Part shown: piece by piece, positions 1 to 11,460 of the stretch | Numbering within the stretch: the stretch's first letter is position 1 | How the letters are laid out: every line of letters begins with the position of its first letter | Notes under the pieces: generated by a model | What the model was told of the DNA's origin: nothing | The model's database searches: none | What the model saw: only the letters and a program-made list of their open reading frames with translations | Translations under genes and position numbers: made by a program | Source of the DNA: Muscardinus avellanarius | Taxonomy: Eukaryota > Chordata > Mammalia > Rodentia > Gliridae | Assembly (NCBI GenBank): GCA_963383645.1 | Contig: OY726565.1 | Coordinates: 27,676,966 to 27,740,965 of the forward strand | DNA length: 64,000 nucleotides | Direction: 5' to 3'

Positions 1-1041
1 CTTAAAACTATTTTATTTATAATACTACTCTCTTCTGATTTGATCCTGAGTTTTACAAAATAAAGATTTACATGCAGCCATATAATAAGTTAAAATAATC
101 TTATTTAGAGAACTGAGGTGTCCTGTCAAGGTTCACTGGGAATGTTTCAAATTCCTTCAGGCCAGTAGTTCTCGGGATATAAACGTCTGTATCTAAGCAA
201 GTCCAAACTCAGTGGACTTTAGGATGTCAATACAATCTAAAATTAAAGTAGTAGCATTTGGTGAGGCAAATTAAGCTGTTAACTATTTAACTAACTGTTT
301 AACTAAATTATTTAAACTCTTTATTAAATTGAGGTTACTCTGAATTTCCTTAAGGTAATTATAAGGTAAAATTGACTACAGTTCATTTGGCTTCCTCAAA
401 CACCAAAGCAAATGACTAAAAATGTACCCAGAGGCCCTCAGGCCTCAGGCAGAAGGCAGAGAGCAGATGTTTGCACATTCTCTGTATTGCATATGGCTTT
501 GTGTAAATACAAGTCACATTTTTCAGTGATGTGGTTTCATTTCCTAATTACTCTCGTGTAGCATTTTGCTGTATAATGCTCCTTTTGACTCCTTATATGT
601 TGTCAAGTAATACAGTTCTGAACTACTTTTCTCAAGCTTACTGTTGAACAGTCTTCCAGTTGTAATGATAGTTATCATTTATTGTTTCTGAAGTCAACAT
701 TTTCAAAGCAAGTGTGTGTCAATGCTTAATTCACATAACTGTGATGTTAGAGATTGAAGATTGTCTAGTTTACTGAATTCAGCAAATCAAAACATTAAAT
801 TGGTGCTAGAAGTATTACTAACACGTTTAAGCACAAATTCCAGACTTAATGGATTTATTTCTTGGGCTATCCATCTGTACTTGAACACACGCTATATTTT
901 ACTTGTTTACTTAATTCTTAAAGTGGGTGTCAGTGACATTTATCAAAGATAAAAGACCACATGTAAGCATTGCAATAGGAAAACGTATTAGTAAATACCT
1001 TTATAAACTCCAGTAAGAGTTCAGTGGTCAAGTCAATTAGA

Positions 1042-1166
1042 TATATCAACATTTCCATTAACTTTTGAACCATTAAGATCTCTTGACAAAAACCCCACAA
1101 CATCAGTCTCCATATATTTTCACATGGGAACACAATTATGAACTTTTAAAATAATTTACCCTGCAT
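1042..1166 (+). repeat. diverged direct duplication, copy 1 (partner 1862-1985)
   Basis: Shared landmarks with the partner, in order: atatcaacattt, cattaacttttgaaccatta, ttttcacatgggaacacaa, tatgaactttt and aataatttaccctgca. The copies are about 820 bp apart and differ at roughly one position in six. Either a local duplication or two copies of an unrecognised interspersed repeat. Confidence 0.75.
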
Positions 1167-1544
1167 ATTAACTGTATACTTAAAGTACTGCTACATAAAG
1201 GATAAGTTTTAATACCATAACCTTAAAAAAATAATCTGCATCTTTAGTGGACTGAGTCTTGTATATGTATACTTTTCTAAGAAATAAATCTTTAAAATCT
1301 TTTACCCTTTAAGATACTGAGTTTGCATTAAATATATTTTAGTGCATTACAACAAATAAACATTTATTTGATACATTAGTCTAGAATTAATTTTGAATTT
1401 TATATTCCCTAAGATTAGGCATAAACACAAATGAGAAAAAGTACTAAATACATACAAACACTATTATTAGTTCTCAAGTGTTTATTTTTAATTCAGTGGT
1501 TTAAATTTGAATTAATATATCTTAGAATAGTGACACACTCTTAA

Positions 1545-1825
1545 TTCATTCTTAAGAAGTGTGCCCAAAAGTGGAGGGTGCAGGCTATACAAGTACCGTA
1601 GCACTGACAAGAAAAGATTTGGTCTTTGTCCACAGGTGCCAGAGTTCTCTCCTGTTCTCTACTCTGGCCACATTGGCCTCTAGGAAGACTCCAAGCACAT
1701 CTCTGACTCTCAGCCTTGTCCTGGTGCTTTCCTTTGTCTAGCATCCACTCCAGATCTTCATGTCATGGCCCAGCTGGTCATTTGGGGCTTAGTTCAAATG
1801 TCACTTTGGAAAAGACATTTTCTTA
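1545..1825. mobile_element. possible L2 fossil
   Basis: Scattered resemblance to the 3' region of L2 (for example agttcaaatgtcactttg after a ctccagatcttcatgtc run). The stretch is less AT-rich than its neighbours. It is too diverged for a firm call. Confidence 0.3.
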
Positions 1826-1861
1826 TTGTATTTGATATATAATCAATATATCAATAATCAG

Positions 1862-1985
1862 TTATATCAACATTTTCATTAACTTTTAAACCATTAACAT
1901 ATCTTGGCAGAAAGTCCACCATATCAATTCCCCCATTTTTTTCACATGGGACCACAAGTATGAACTTTTTAATAATTTACCCTGC
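1862..1985 (+). repeat. diverged direct duplication, copy 2 (partner 1042-1166)
   Basis: Same order of landmarks: atatcaacattttcattaac, ttttcacatgggaccacaag and taataatttaccctgca. Similarity stops abruptly on both sides. Confidence 0.75.
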
Positions 1986-2839
1986 ACACAAATGTTTCCT
2001 TAGCTTTTTATTTTTATTTGGGAAACTGGAAAATTAAAGGTAGAGTTTTAAAACTAGTAGGTAATGATGAATTCTAACTTATTTTAGTTCCTGCTTTATT
2101 GAAGGCGGCAATTCTTGACTTCTAAATAGTCACACTTGCAGATTGGGAGATAAATAAAAGCTTAAATGAAATATATTTCTTTACATACTATAAACTAAAG
2201 AGCTAAAATAGTGTGTCTTGTTTTCAAATTTTTATATGTGTGTTTCATACAGTGGAGAAAGCTAATCTTTTATCCAAGGAAATCCATTTCTAGAAAAGGA
2301 GAATATGCAAAAAAGTTACTGATTGAAATTTATGATTTAATAAGAATGCCTCAAAAAGTAGATAATTATCAACCAGTTTATAGGTGACTATTGTTCTGAG
2401 GATGTTAAGTTGGTGTGTGCATGCATGTAAGCATGTGCATATATGTGTGATGTGCTAAGTATGCATAGTCGTTTTTGCTATATATGTACATGCAACAGCC
2501 AGTTTATTAAAATGAAAACATATTTTCACAATTAAATTTGGTTTCACATCAGTTATGAAGGGAATTGGAAGCAGTTCATCATATTAAATAAAGAAGCAGG
2601 ATACTTATCTTTTGTTACTAACATTTGTGTTCCCCATTCTGTGTAATCTGAATCATGTTCATCTTTAGATTAACCATTGCTAGCACTATATATTTTGCAT
2701 TTGTTTAATTTATTAATCATGTGTTATTTCTAAGTTTTATTAAATTGAAGTCATTTCAAAAGCATTGAAATCTTAAACCAGTCAGTTTCTTGAAGGTGCT
2801 TCCCATGTTTTAATAGGCTTCCATTGTGTGTTTTTGCAG

Positions 2840-2952
2840 CAAGCTTAGTAGTGGAGGAGAGAACAAGACAGATGAAAATGAAAGTTCATCGATTTAAGCA
2901 GACAACAGGGTCTGGTTCTAGTCAAGAACTTGATCGCGAGCAATATTCAAAG
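2840..2952 (+). CDS. RIMS2: RIMS2 coding exon (linker upstream of C2B)
   Basis: The exon follows a pyrimidine-rich tract ending in ttgcag and stops at AAG|gtaaaa. Its 113 nt are two bases completing a split codon plus 37 codons, starting SLVVEERTRQMKMKVHRF and ending ELDREQYSK. I recognise this as the region between the C2A and C2B domains of RIM proteins, presynaptic active-zone scaffolds that tether vesicles and calcium channels through Rab3, Munc13, RIM-BP and channel partners. It ends in phase 0, which fits the next exon exactly. RIMS1 is nearly identical here; the MKMK and DREQ choices favour RIMS2. Exon boundaries are read from splice motifs and frame; the paralogue call is from memory of the family. 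Confidence 0.88.
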
Positions 2953-4499
2953 GTAAAATCAGTAGTACCCAAGTAATATTTCCCTTTTAGGAATGCATAG
3001 TGTGTGTAACAGACAAAATTAGTAACTTGAGTTATATAAGAGGAGTTATCATTAATGATAGCCATGCATCATAATTTCTATCAAAGTCTGAAGAACTCCC
3101 CCTCTCTTGATATTTTCACAAGATATAACTGTATTGAAATATTATTTAACTATGATTTAATAGTTTTCTGAATAAAAATACATAAATACCTGATATTAAA
3201 CATCAATTAATGATAAAGATATATGAAGACATTTTGTTGATTAATTATCATTTTAATATAATTTTTATAATATTAAGATGTATTTTTATATTAGTGAATA
3301 CTATTGTGGGTGGATACTAATTGACATTTGTTAGTGAATGATAAAACTCATATTCCATAAGATTTCTTATGTCAATAAGCATTTAATTTATAGTTCAGTA
3401 TTATTTCCTAAGGAAGCACTAAGGATTTTGTGACTAACATCTAATAAGTTTAATTAAAATATCACAGAATTTTATATTTTAGGATGTTATTTTTACATAT
3501 ATTTATCTGATTTATTTTAAATTTTTCTTTAAAAAATACTGCAAAAGTATCTACAGCCATTACAGATCAACTTTGTTGTCATTTGATATCAAGAAGCCTT
3601 TTTGGAAGTAATGCCATATTAGAATTCAAAGTAAATAAACTACAGTAAATCAGTATAATTAGCTAGGAATATGGTATAAAAACATATTTACTTTTAATTC
3701 TTGAAATATGGCCTAGGAAAACCCACATTTTAATAATAGGGCGGTTGAATATAGAGCAAGACATTTAGTGACTAATGTAAAAAAGTGGAAATAGTTTAAA
3801 AATATGATTGTCATCCATACTCCTATGTAGGAGTCATGTGTGTTGGATAAGGTCTATGACTTAAAACCTTTAGTTAGATGCAAAGAGTTTTCAAAAGACA
3901 ATGCAGAGAGTCACTGTGATTTAGGGATGCCAGTTCCTAAAGAGTTTGCATCAAATTTTCAAAAAGTAAAATCAGTAAAGCAAAATTTTAAAAAATCTTG
4001 ATTCTTCAGTTACTGATTTCAGCTCTGTATGTCTATATTGCAACTTATCCTTTATGATATTGCCACCTAATCAGCTTACTGGTCTGCCTTCTTCATGAGT
4101 ATCATCGTCATTTTTGTTTTCTTTTACTACAAACGCATTAAGAATTGGAAGACGGGGTAATTTAAGATATTTTCCCCCGAAAGCACTTATTTGAAAAATT
4201 CTTTATACTGCTAATGCTTCATCAAAGCCAGAAATGCTTTGTTGATTTTTCTAGCATTATGCCAAAGAATGAGATAAAACAGAACAGCCAGGGCCAATAC
4301 AGGAAGCAAGAAAGAGGTAAGTAAGGAATCACAGTAGATACTGAAAGCTTTTCTATCATTATGAACTAGAGCTCTGTATTGATCAGTTGGCCAGAAACAT
4401 CTGCAGTGAGGTGCTGTGAAAGTCTAAACCACCACTAGTGCTTATAGTCATGGAAAATCAAGAGTAGGCTTATCTTATGTGAACGATACCAACTTTCTG

Positions 4500-4610
4500 G
4501 CTCCTAGCCATTTAGAACTTGAAAGGACCTCTACATATTCTACTTCATCTTAATACCGAGGCTCAGAAGAAAAGAGACAATTTATCAAAATTAGTGAAAC
4601 CTCTCTGTGT
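4500..4610 (+). mobile_element. possible MIR fossil
   Basis: cttcatcttaataccgaggc and tcagaagaaaagagacaat resemble the MIR core (aggctcagaga). It is short and diverged. Confidence 0.3.
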
Positions 4611-5051
4611 AGTAATTTGGGGCTTAGGTACCATGTTGTTCTTCTTTTATCACTGAAATGTGCACATCACTCCAGCTTGATTTATACTTCTCTAATGACT
4701 TCCAGTTTACATTTTTATTCTGCCTTTCCTTCCTCCTCAGCAGACATCCTTTTCCCTACCTTCTCCTTTCATTGGAATATCAAAAAATTCATTACTTGGA
4801 AATATATTACTATTATTCTAAGTACGTTGATAAGATTCTAGTACTTAAATGATGTTATTATAAACTTGTCAGACCAAAAGTATGAGATCAAAGAAATGTT
4901 AGCTTTAAAATCTTAAGACTACAGAATAGGAAAATATGTAGAAAGGAATAACAAATAATTAGCCTGTGTTTTATTTTACTTCTCAGGTAAAAGATACACA
5001 ATTTTACGAATACAAGATACATATTTTAACTAATGTTTCCAATAGACTTTT

Positions 5052-5178
5052 CTGTGTGTGTGTGTGTGGTACTGGGGATGGAATCCAGGAACATTTGCAA
5101 AAGCTGGTCGAGAACCTATGACTCTTTAGTCTCAGTCTCCCAAGTACTGAGTTATAAGTGTGTACCACCATGCCCAGC
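5052..5178 (-). mobile_element. B1-dID SINE, older, internally shortened
   Basis: In reverse complement the ends are recognisable: ggtactggggatggaatcca (right, ID-like end) and tgtaccaccatgcccagct (left, B1 start). The middle is reduced. Its edge served as the target for the SINE at 5196. Confidence 0.75.
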
Positions 5179-5195
5179 TTCCTGAAAGAATTTTT

Positions 5196-5385
5196 TTGTG
5201 TGTGTGGTACTGGGGTTCCTGGAACCCCTCCTACCTCCGGGCTACACTCCCATACCTATTTTATACTTTTTTATATTTGGAAACAGGGTCTCTTAAGCCA
5301 GCGCGGCTGGCTTTGAACCTGTGCAATCCTCCTGTCTCCGCATGCCAAGCATGGGGATTACAAGCGTGTGCCACCATGCCTGGCT
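5196..5385 (-). mobile_element. B1-dID SINE, young subfamily
   Basis: Flanked by CCTGAAAGAATTTTT (5181-5195) and CCTGATAGAATTTTT (5386-5400). The reverse complement has the shortened left half (CCAGCC..GCTGGCTTAAGAGACCC type) and the right half ending in GGTTCCAGGAACCCCAGTACC-like sequence, the hallmarks of the young subfamily. Confidence 0.88.
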
Positions 5386-7239
5386 CCTGATAGAATTTTT
5401 ATTAAATTTATTTTAACTCAAAAACATAAAATTTGTACATACTAATGGAATTAAAAATACTTTCTAGTAGCCCTTTCAGTTAGTTCAAACCTTTCTCATA
5501 TACTTGAGAAATTGTCTTTTTGTTGTTTTGTACACTTTACACCAACCATTTTTAATTTATTTTACAAAGATCTCTTTTTACTGATGGAATGGAGTGTCTG
5601 TATTGCCATAAATACAATATAGATTAAAGTTTTGAACTTATTTTTCTATTGTCTCTTTTCTAGTGATTTTATCCATTTGACATGTTAAATGAAGCACTAT
5701 ATGTTAGTTAAAAATGCTGCCACATTAGGAACTAGTTAACCATCTTCAAAATACTTTTATCTAAATCGTTAAAATACTTCTAACAAACCCCAGTAGAACT
5801 AGATATTTTTTCGAGGGCAAAAAATATATATATATCAGATAAACCATCTTGAGATGGTTTTTGAAATGTGGTACTTCTTTTAGATTAAATATTCCAACCA
5901 TCCATCCTGAGTCAGACACAAAACTGCTTTGGCATCTCTGAAATGTGTCACCATGCTATTCTTTCATTGATGTTAATCAGAGTTGCATACCTCAACAGTA
6001 GGTTGACATTCATGATTGGAGGGAAAATTCTCATTTAGTTACTCATATTTTAAAGGGTGCTTCAGTTTCTGTAAGCCAGTAACAGCAACCAAGACTGATG
6101 TTATGGGTTTTGTGAGATAGCTGATGAGTGTTTATTACTTCTAAAAACAGCAGCCCTATAATTAGAGCCTTCATTCCATCAACAATTTAATCCTCTGTTC
6201 TATGATCAGTACAAATTCTTCCGAAGGATATTATGTTCCTCAAAATATAATTAATATGTTTCTGCTAAAATATTAAATTGTTAGTTATAAGAAATTTAAC
6301 AAACTACACCTGATAAAATCAAAGTGATTATTTAAATTTTAACATGTTTTGAAAAACTTTAAATGTAGTCAGAAAAAGTAAATATGAAAGTTTAACTTCC
6401 TTCAGATAACCAAAGTGAAGAAAATTGATACTGTGTCAGAATGTTAGAGTTTTCTTTATGCCAGTTATCGAAAATTTTATTGACATCCTCACTTTTGTTC
6501 CTATGCTAGAAGAGCAAATATCTATATACAGACAGGCTGGTTAAAAGATAGTTTATAGAAAAGGACAAGTTTTTAAAGTTGAAGAAATTCTTCCGTCTAT
6601 ACTCACATACCCTACATTATAATCATACTGCTGAAGAGTGGCAGTTACCAAATAAGGGGAGCATTTTTTCTGGGTGTCAAAACAAAGTTAGAAAATTCGC
6701 AGATGGATAAATGCTTGGGATATCAGATCCCAATTATTTCCTATTCTTTTATGACAAGCTACTATTCCAATACATTTAGAAGTAATTATGCAATACTTAT
6801 AACATTAAATTTTTAAAAACCAGTAATCTAGGAATTTTGTTGGTACTGCAGAAAAAGTTAAAATTTAGATTCTACTTTAAAAACAGTAGACTGAATTACC
6901 ACATTGCTTTTAATGAAAAAATGTGAAATTAAATAATTAATTTTAGATCAAATATAAAATCGTAAATGTCCATATATATTTCATAATTGCATTTATCTTT
7001 AAAAGTCATGTGCTCAACTATGATCTGATAGTGTGTGTGTATTTACTTTGGATTATAGTTTAACATATAACTTTTAGAGATAAATACAATTTTAAAAAAT
7101 CCCTTGGAAAAATAATTTTATGAATATTAACCGAGAATTGTTTTCATACCTGATGTAAAATTCTTTGACCAAAAAATACACATGAAAAGTAAAGAAGTAA
7201 AACTAACATTTAAGTATTTTAGGACTAAATGACTTTTAC

Positions 7240-7279
7240 ATGAGTCCTTTCTCTAAAATATGAGTCCTTTCTCTAAAAC
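7240..7279 (+). repeat. 20-bp tandem duplication
   Basis: ATGAGTCCTTTCTCTAAAAT occurs twice head to tail, with one mismatch at the last base. It lies just upstream of the SINE cluster at 7303. Confidence 0.9.
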
Positions 7280-7302
7280 TATTTTTAAAATATCATCTTA
7301 TG

Positions 7303-7802
7303 AGCCAGGTATGCTGGCACACGCTTGTAATCTCAGCATGTGGGAGGTTGAGATAGGAGGATCACAGTTCGAGGATGGCCTTAGCTACTTAGTGAGGTCC
7401 TTTGCAACTCAATGAGATTGTGTTTCAAAATAAAGAATAAAGCCGGGCATGGTGGTGCACGCTTGTAATCCCCGCGCTTGGCAGGCAGAGACAGGAGGAT
7501 CGCGCACGTTCGAATCCAGCCTTGCTGGCTTAAGAGACCCTGTTTTCAAATAAAAAATATAAAATACTGGTAGTGTAGCCCAGAGGTAGAAGGGCTTCCA
7601 GGAACCCCAGTACCAAAATAAATAAATAAATAAATAAATAAATGAAAAAAGAAAAAAGAATAATAAAAAATAGGTCTGGGGTGTAGCTTGGAGGTAAAAT
7701 AAAATAAAGAAAAAAAGATAATAAAAAAATAGGTCTGGGGGTGTAGCTTGGAGGTAGAATGCCTCTGGGTTCCATCCCTAGTGCCAAAAAAAAAAAAAAA
7801 AA
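7303..7802 (+). mobile_element. B1-dID SINE interrupted by another SINE and internal duplication
   Basis: The left B1 half (7303-7440) is followed by the nested SINE at 7442-7651. The right ID half then appears twice: a partial copy at about 7660-7700 (taggtctggggtgtagcttg) and a full copy at 7722-7790 ending in an A run. Flanks tcatcttat and tcatcctat are a plausible target duplication. Confidence 0.82.
7442..7651 (+). mobile_element. B1-dID SINE, young subfamily, nested
   Basis: Complete dimer with the shortened left half (ccagccttgctggcttaaga) and the right half with agaagggcttccaggaaccc. The A-tail became an (AAAT)n run at 7617-7645. AAAGAATAA flanks both sides. Confidence 0.86.
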
Positions 7803-8005
7803 AAGTCATCCTATTTTTTGTATAAGAAAGCCAGATTTTAGCTTGGTTTTCAGTAGTATATTTTAGCAAGACATTTGAGATTCATTAAAACTGCTCCAAA
7901 ATTGTACATCATTCAACAGATAACTTTTGGGAAGGTTTAATAGACATTGTTATTTTCAAACCTTTATCAGAAATCTAAAATTAAATTGCTTGGTAAGAAA
8001 CTTTA

Positions 8006-8243
8006 GCCGGGTGTGGTAGTGCAGGCTGAGACAGGAGGGTCGCACAGGTTAAAAACCAGCCTCAGCTACTTAGTGAGACTCGCAGCAACTTAGTAAGACC
8101 CTGTTTCCAAATAAAGTATAAAATAGGTCTGGGAGTATAGCCCGGAGGTAGAAAAGCCCCTGGGTTCCGGTCCCCCCACCCCGCCCCGTACCACCAAAAA
8201 AAAAAAAAAAAGGAAAAGAAAAGAAAAGAAAAAGAAAAAGAAA
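8006..8243 (+). mobile_element. B1-dID SINE with AAAAG tail
   Basis: Bounded by AAGAAACTTTA at 7995-8005 and 8244-8254. The left half lacks the B1 A-box region (gtagtgcaggctgag) but keeps the long version of the linker; the right half has the tctgggagtatagcccgg form of the young subfamily. This makes it intermediate between subfamilies. The tail is a run of AAAAG and AAAAAG units. Confidence 0.86.
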
Positions 8244-8295
8244 AAGAAACTTTAAATACCCAAGTGTTTAGATTTGTTTTGGTTTGCATAAGAAG

Positions 8296-8355
8296 TTATC
8301 TTTTAGTACCTAATCTTTTAGTACCTTATCTTTTAGTACCTTATCTTTTAGTACC
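8296..8355 (+). repeat. 15-bp minisatellite, four units
   Basis: Four head-to-tail copies of TTATCTTTTAGTACC; only the second differs, by one base (TAATC). Confidence 0.95.
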
Positions 8356-9205
8356 TAATATAAGAAAATTACTTACATATTAGATTTTTAAGTTATACAT
8401 AATTGTATAATTTTATTATTTATTATAATGCATATGTAATATATAAGCTATTTACTGTGTTCTATTGAAATAAAACTGAAAAGTAAAAAAGAATAATAGA
8501 CTAAATCCCTTGATAAGTTTGCATGTTTTAATTGTTTACTTTTTAATTCCTCATATTTTAGAAAATTATAATGATAAAGCATTTAATTATATGTATATAT
8601 TAAATGCAATATGAATCCCATATTTTACTTTTAATAGTTTAAGTCTGAAAATAATAAAAGTATAATAGAAAGGTGAGGAAGTCCAGCCTTAACATCAGCG
8701 TTTTCTTCTGTGTATAGAGATATATTTTTTGAAGAAATGTGAAAGACACCGTATGAGGTCTTAGAATAAGGAAAATGTATAGTTAACTTTAATAGTTTTA
8801 GAAAGAATTAATAAGTAAAGAAAGATGGAAGCAGTCTGTACCTTGTATAGAGTAGAATGTGAACAAAACAGGCAATACTAAAATAAAACCAAAGAACAGG
8901 AAATAATACACTAGGGAAAAAAAGAGACAATTCAATTTCAATTTTTAGGCATGTAAAAAATAATTAATTGAATTTGTCCACCCAAGCATTTCAAATTGTG
9001 TTGTCTTCATAAGGCATTTCCTATCATGAAAGGATAAGAGATGTTTATATTGGAAGTCCTATGTTAGTGTCTGGGTTAGATTCCACACCTGCTTTGCACA
9101 GGTTTCCTTTGTTTGATGTGGGCTAAGTCAGCGTTAACCCGCCATCTGTGTCTCGTTTCCACGATCTCATGATGGAGCTCACCCTTTCTTGTTTTTAATC
9201 TTTAG

Positions 9206-9372
9206 TATAGCATACATAAAGATCAATACAGAAGCTGTGATAACGTCTCTGCCAGATCATCAGATAGTGATGCCAGTGACGTGTCCGCCATTTCCCGAAC
9301 CAGCAGCGCCTCCCGCCTCAGCAGCACAAGCTTTCTGTCAGAGCAATCTGAGCGCCCCAGGGGTAGAATCAG
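9206..9372 (+). CDS. RIMS2: RIMS2 coding exon (serine-rich linker)
   Basis: The acceptor is ttaatctttag| and the donor AG|gtgagt. The 167 nt start in phase 0 at TAT AGC ATA CAT and read YSIHKDQYRSCDNVSARSSD, then a serine-rich stretch and SEQSERPRGRI, ending in phase 2 (AG). The preceding exon ends QYSK and the next supplies the single base needed to finish a serine codon, so the three exons splice in frame. The sequence is the low-complexity serine-rich linker of RIM1/RIM2, a region rich in potential phosphorylation sites. A few substitutions relative to the mammalian sequence I remember (S for N after Y, R for K, A for V, L for M) look like ordinary divergence. Confidence 0.9.
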
Positions 9373-9582
9373 GTGAGTTGGCAATGCTGCCTGTGTGAAC
9401 TGCTTAGGTCGAGCAGCAGAAAGGTCTCATTTAAGTCAGTTCATCTGTAATTTGGTAGCAAAATGTTCACTAGTGTCTACTGTCAGATACAGTTTATTAA
9501 TACAGTAATTTTTTTAGAGATCCCTCAGTCACATTTCAGCAGTTTCTTCTAATACAATGAAATCCACACTTCAGCCCAGAGT

Positions 9583-9750
9583 CAGAGCTGTTTCTGTAAA
9601 GAGCCAGATAGTAAATATCTCAAGCTTTGCAAGACAGTATCTGTCATTAACTCTAGTGTAAAGTCATACAAATAAAGGTTTATGTTCCTATATGTATCTT
9701 TTTGCAAAAACAGACAGCAGGCTACATTTTTTCTATAAGCTATACTCTGC
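9583..9750 (+). mobile_element. hAT-type DNA transposon fossil (non-autonomous)
   Basis: The stretch tgtttctgtaaagagccaga, tagtaaatat and aagctttgcaagac matches the start of a common mammalian non-autonomous hAT repeat whose consensus I remember. The other end is degenerate. Its relatives are at 23893-24118 and 48630-48870. Confidence 0.65.
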
Positions 9751-10400
9751 CCACCTCTTCTTCAGTCCCATGTGGTCATTCCACTTTCAGGGTAGGGGAT
9801 AGTGGGCATAATAACAAAATACACATCCTTAGTTGACATCACTTGAGTCGTAAGCCATCTGCATCTGGTTTGTTAAATCACCTGTAGTGCTTTTGTGTTC
9901 TTACAAGGCAGATACCCTGCTCTAAGGGAAAAGACCTCAGACATTCTAGTGCTGTCTAAAGTAAAGCAGATCATTATACATAAAGCATATTTTGTATTTA
10001 TTCTTACATAGTTTTCAGAAATAGAAATTTTATGAAAGAAGTTTTGGGGTTGATGAGAGACCCAATGAATACAAATATTAAAAATTTTAAAACAGCAACA
10101 GATACCTTTCTAATACTCAAAAATTATTTCACTTATTATTTTGTTTAGTATTATTGCACATTTTGATGTGCAATAAAATTCACCCTGATAATTTCTTCTT
10201 CCTGGATTTCACTACCCCTGGCTTGCCTGTTGAAGCAAGTTGAAAGAAACTATCTCCCTGTGAGTTATTAATTTCTTTTTCTGGTAGCCTACATAAGCAG
10301 TTTCAAGTGAATGTTAGAAAGGGAATAAAGAATGGAGTAACTTTAGGCAGCTTTACAAGGGGAGATAATTTTACACAAAGCAGATGAGAGGAAACTGCAT

Positions 10401-10428
10401 GTTAGCATATTGGAGCCAATATGCTAAC
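10401..10428. repeat. perfect 13-bp hairpin
   Basis: GTTAGCATATTGG and CCAATATGCTAAC are exact reverse complements separated by AG. No transposon ends or T run adjoin it. Confidence 0.95.
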
Positions 10429-10467
10429 TTTGTGGAGAAAATGCCAACTTAACAACTCAACACTGAG

Positions 10468-10489
10468 TGTAACTGTCATGACAGTTACA
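10468..10489. repeat. perfect 22-bp palindrome
   Basis: The half-site TGTAACTGTCA is followed directly by its reverse complement TGACAGTTACA. TGACAGTT and TGTCA-like cores are compatible with homeodomain (TALE class) half-sites, but that is speculative. Confidence 0.95.
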
Positions 10490-10933
10490 TGTCAGCAAAA
10501 GATAGAGTATCCCTTGATTCTTTGATTCATAAAACTTTGCTTATTTAATTAAGGTAATAGAGAGGAACCTAAAAAGGGTACAAATGAATTTTTATAGATA
10601 AATTCTTTAGGCACTTTTCTGTTTTCTGCTTTCATTCCCTTCTTTGTAGCTTAAAATTCACAATAACTGAGAATTTATTATGTAAATTTAGGCTTTAAAG
10701 CTAGTAGCAAAACAAGTTTCCTTTTTAGCTACTAGAAGAACTACTTGTCTTATAATCCTATGTTTTATGCCAGTGATTCCCTATGTGGTACACATTTGAT
10801 CTTCTCAGAATAATGAGGAAGAATAGCAAAAAACGAGATAGGGGAAAGGGGAAGTCTTCTGAAATTCATATTTTGCCTTCCTATAGATTCTTCTTCCATA
10901 TTCGTATGGAAGCATACGTGTGCATGAGCATGT

Positions 10934-10934
<1 letters not shown>

Positions 10935-10982
<48 letters not shown>
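10935..10982. repeat. (CA)n microsatellite
   Basis: A pure CA run of about 23 units, which creates artificial TH and CV reading frames on either strand. Confidence 0.97.
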
Positions 10983-10983
<1 letters not shown>

Positions 10984-11423
10984 CACAGAGCTTTTTGTTT
11001 CCATCATCAACCCTGATGGTTTTGGAATGAGAAGAAATAGAACAACATAACATTAATATAAAAACGCCACAGTGCTATGTCTCATTATTATAGAACATGA
11101 GCTGTAGGCTCTTCAGCTATAAATACCCTCTGCTTTCATAGCTAACATTATGAAGAATGACTGTTCTCAATCTATTACTGTTTTCTATTTATTTTTAGTA
11201 ACTATGAATATGTTTTATAATTCTTCATAGTAAGCCTCACAGTTAAAAGATGAACAAAGTTGAACATTTTTATGATCATAATAAATGACATCAAACTTTT
11301 GAGTTCACATCATATGTAAGGACTTTATTATTTTATAAAACTACATTGAAGTGTAATACTTTGGCTATGTACTCAAGGAGATTATAATTTACTTAAGGAT
11401 TTAAAACCCATTTTTATGTTTTG

Positions 11424-11426
<3 letters not shown>

Positions 11427-11455
<29 letters not shown>
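11427..11455. repeat. (AT)n microsatellite
   Basis: A pure AT run of about 14 units in AT-rich intron. Confidence 0.95.

Positions 11456-11460
<5 letters not shown>

Larger units (their letters stand above)
1..2839 (+). other. RIMS2 intron, mostly unique AT-rich sequence
   Basis: No gene other than the host is visible. The stretch is AT-rich with many stop codons in all frames. It contains a possible L2 fossil (about 1545-1825) and a duplicated block (about 1042-1166 and 1862-1985), described separately. An alternating purine-pyrimidine run with many TG and CA steps lies at 2412-2470. I see nothing recognisable in 1-1040 or 1990-2400. Confidence 0.8.
2953..9205 (+). other. RIMS2 intron between the first and second exons seen here
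   Basis: This 6.25-kb intron carries SINEs near 5.1-5.4, 7.3-7.8 and 8.0-8.25 kb and two short tandem repeats. The remainder (2953-4490, 5400-7235, 8360-9205) is AT-rich sequence in which I recognise neither repeat nor gene. A small perfect hairpin (nine-base arms AAACCATCT/AGATGGTTT) lies at 5841-5860 beside a short TA run. Confidence 0.8.

Noticed and set aside
7546..7869. 107-codon minus-strand frame
   Set aside because: It spans SINE right halves and their A-rich tails read backwards; F, Y and I runs come from poly-T.
10783..11016. Open frames with TH or CV runs
   Set aside because: They are translations of the (CA)n microsatellite.
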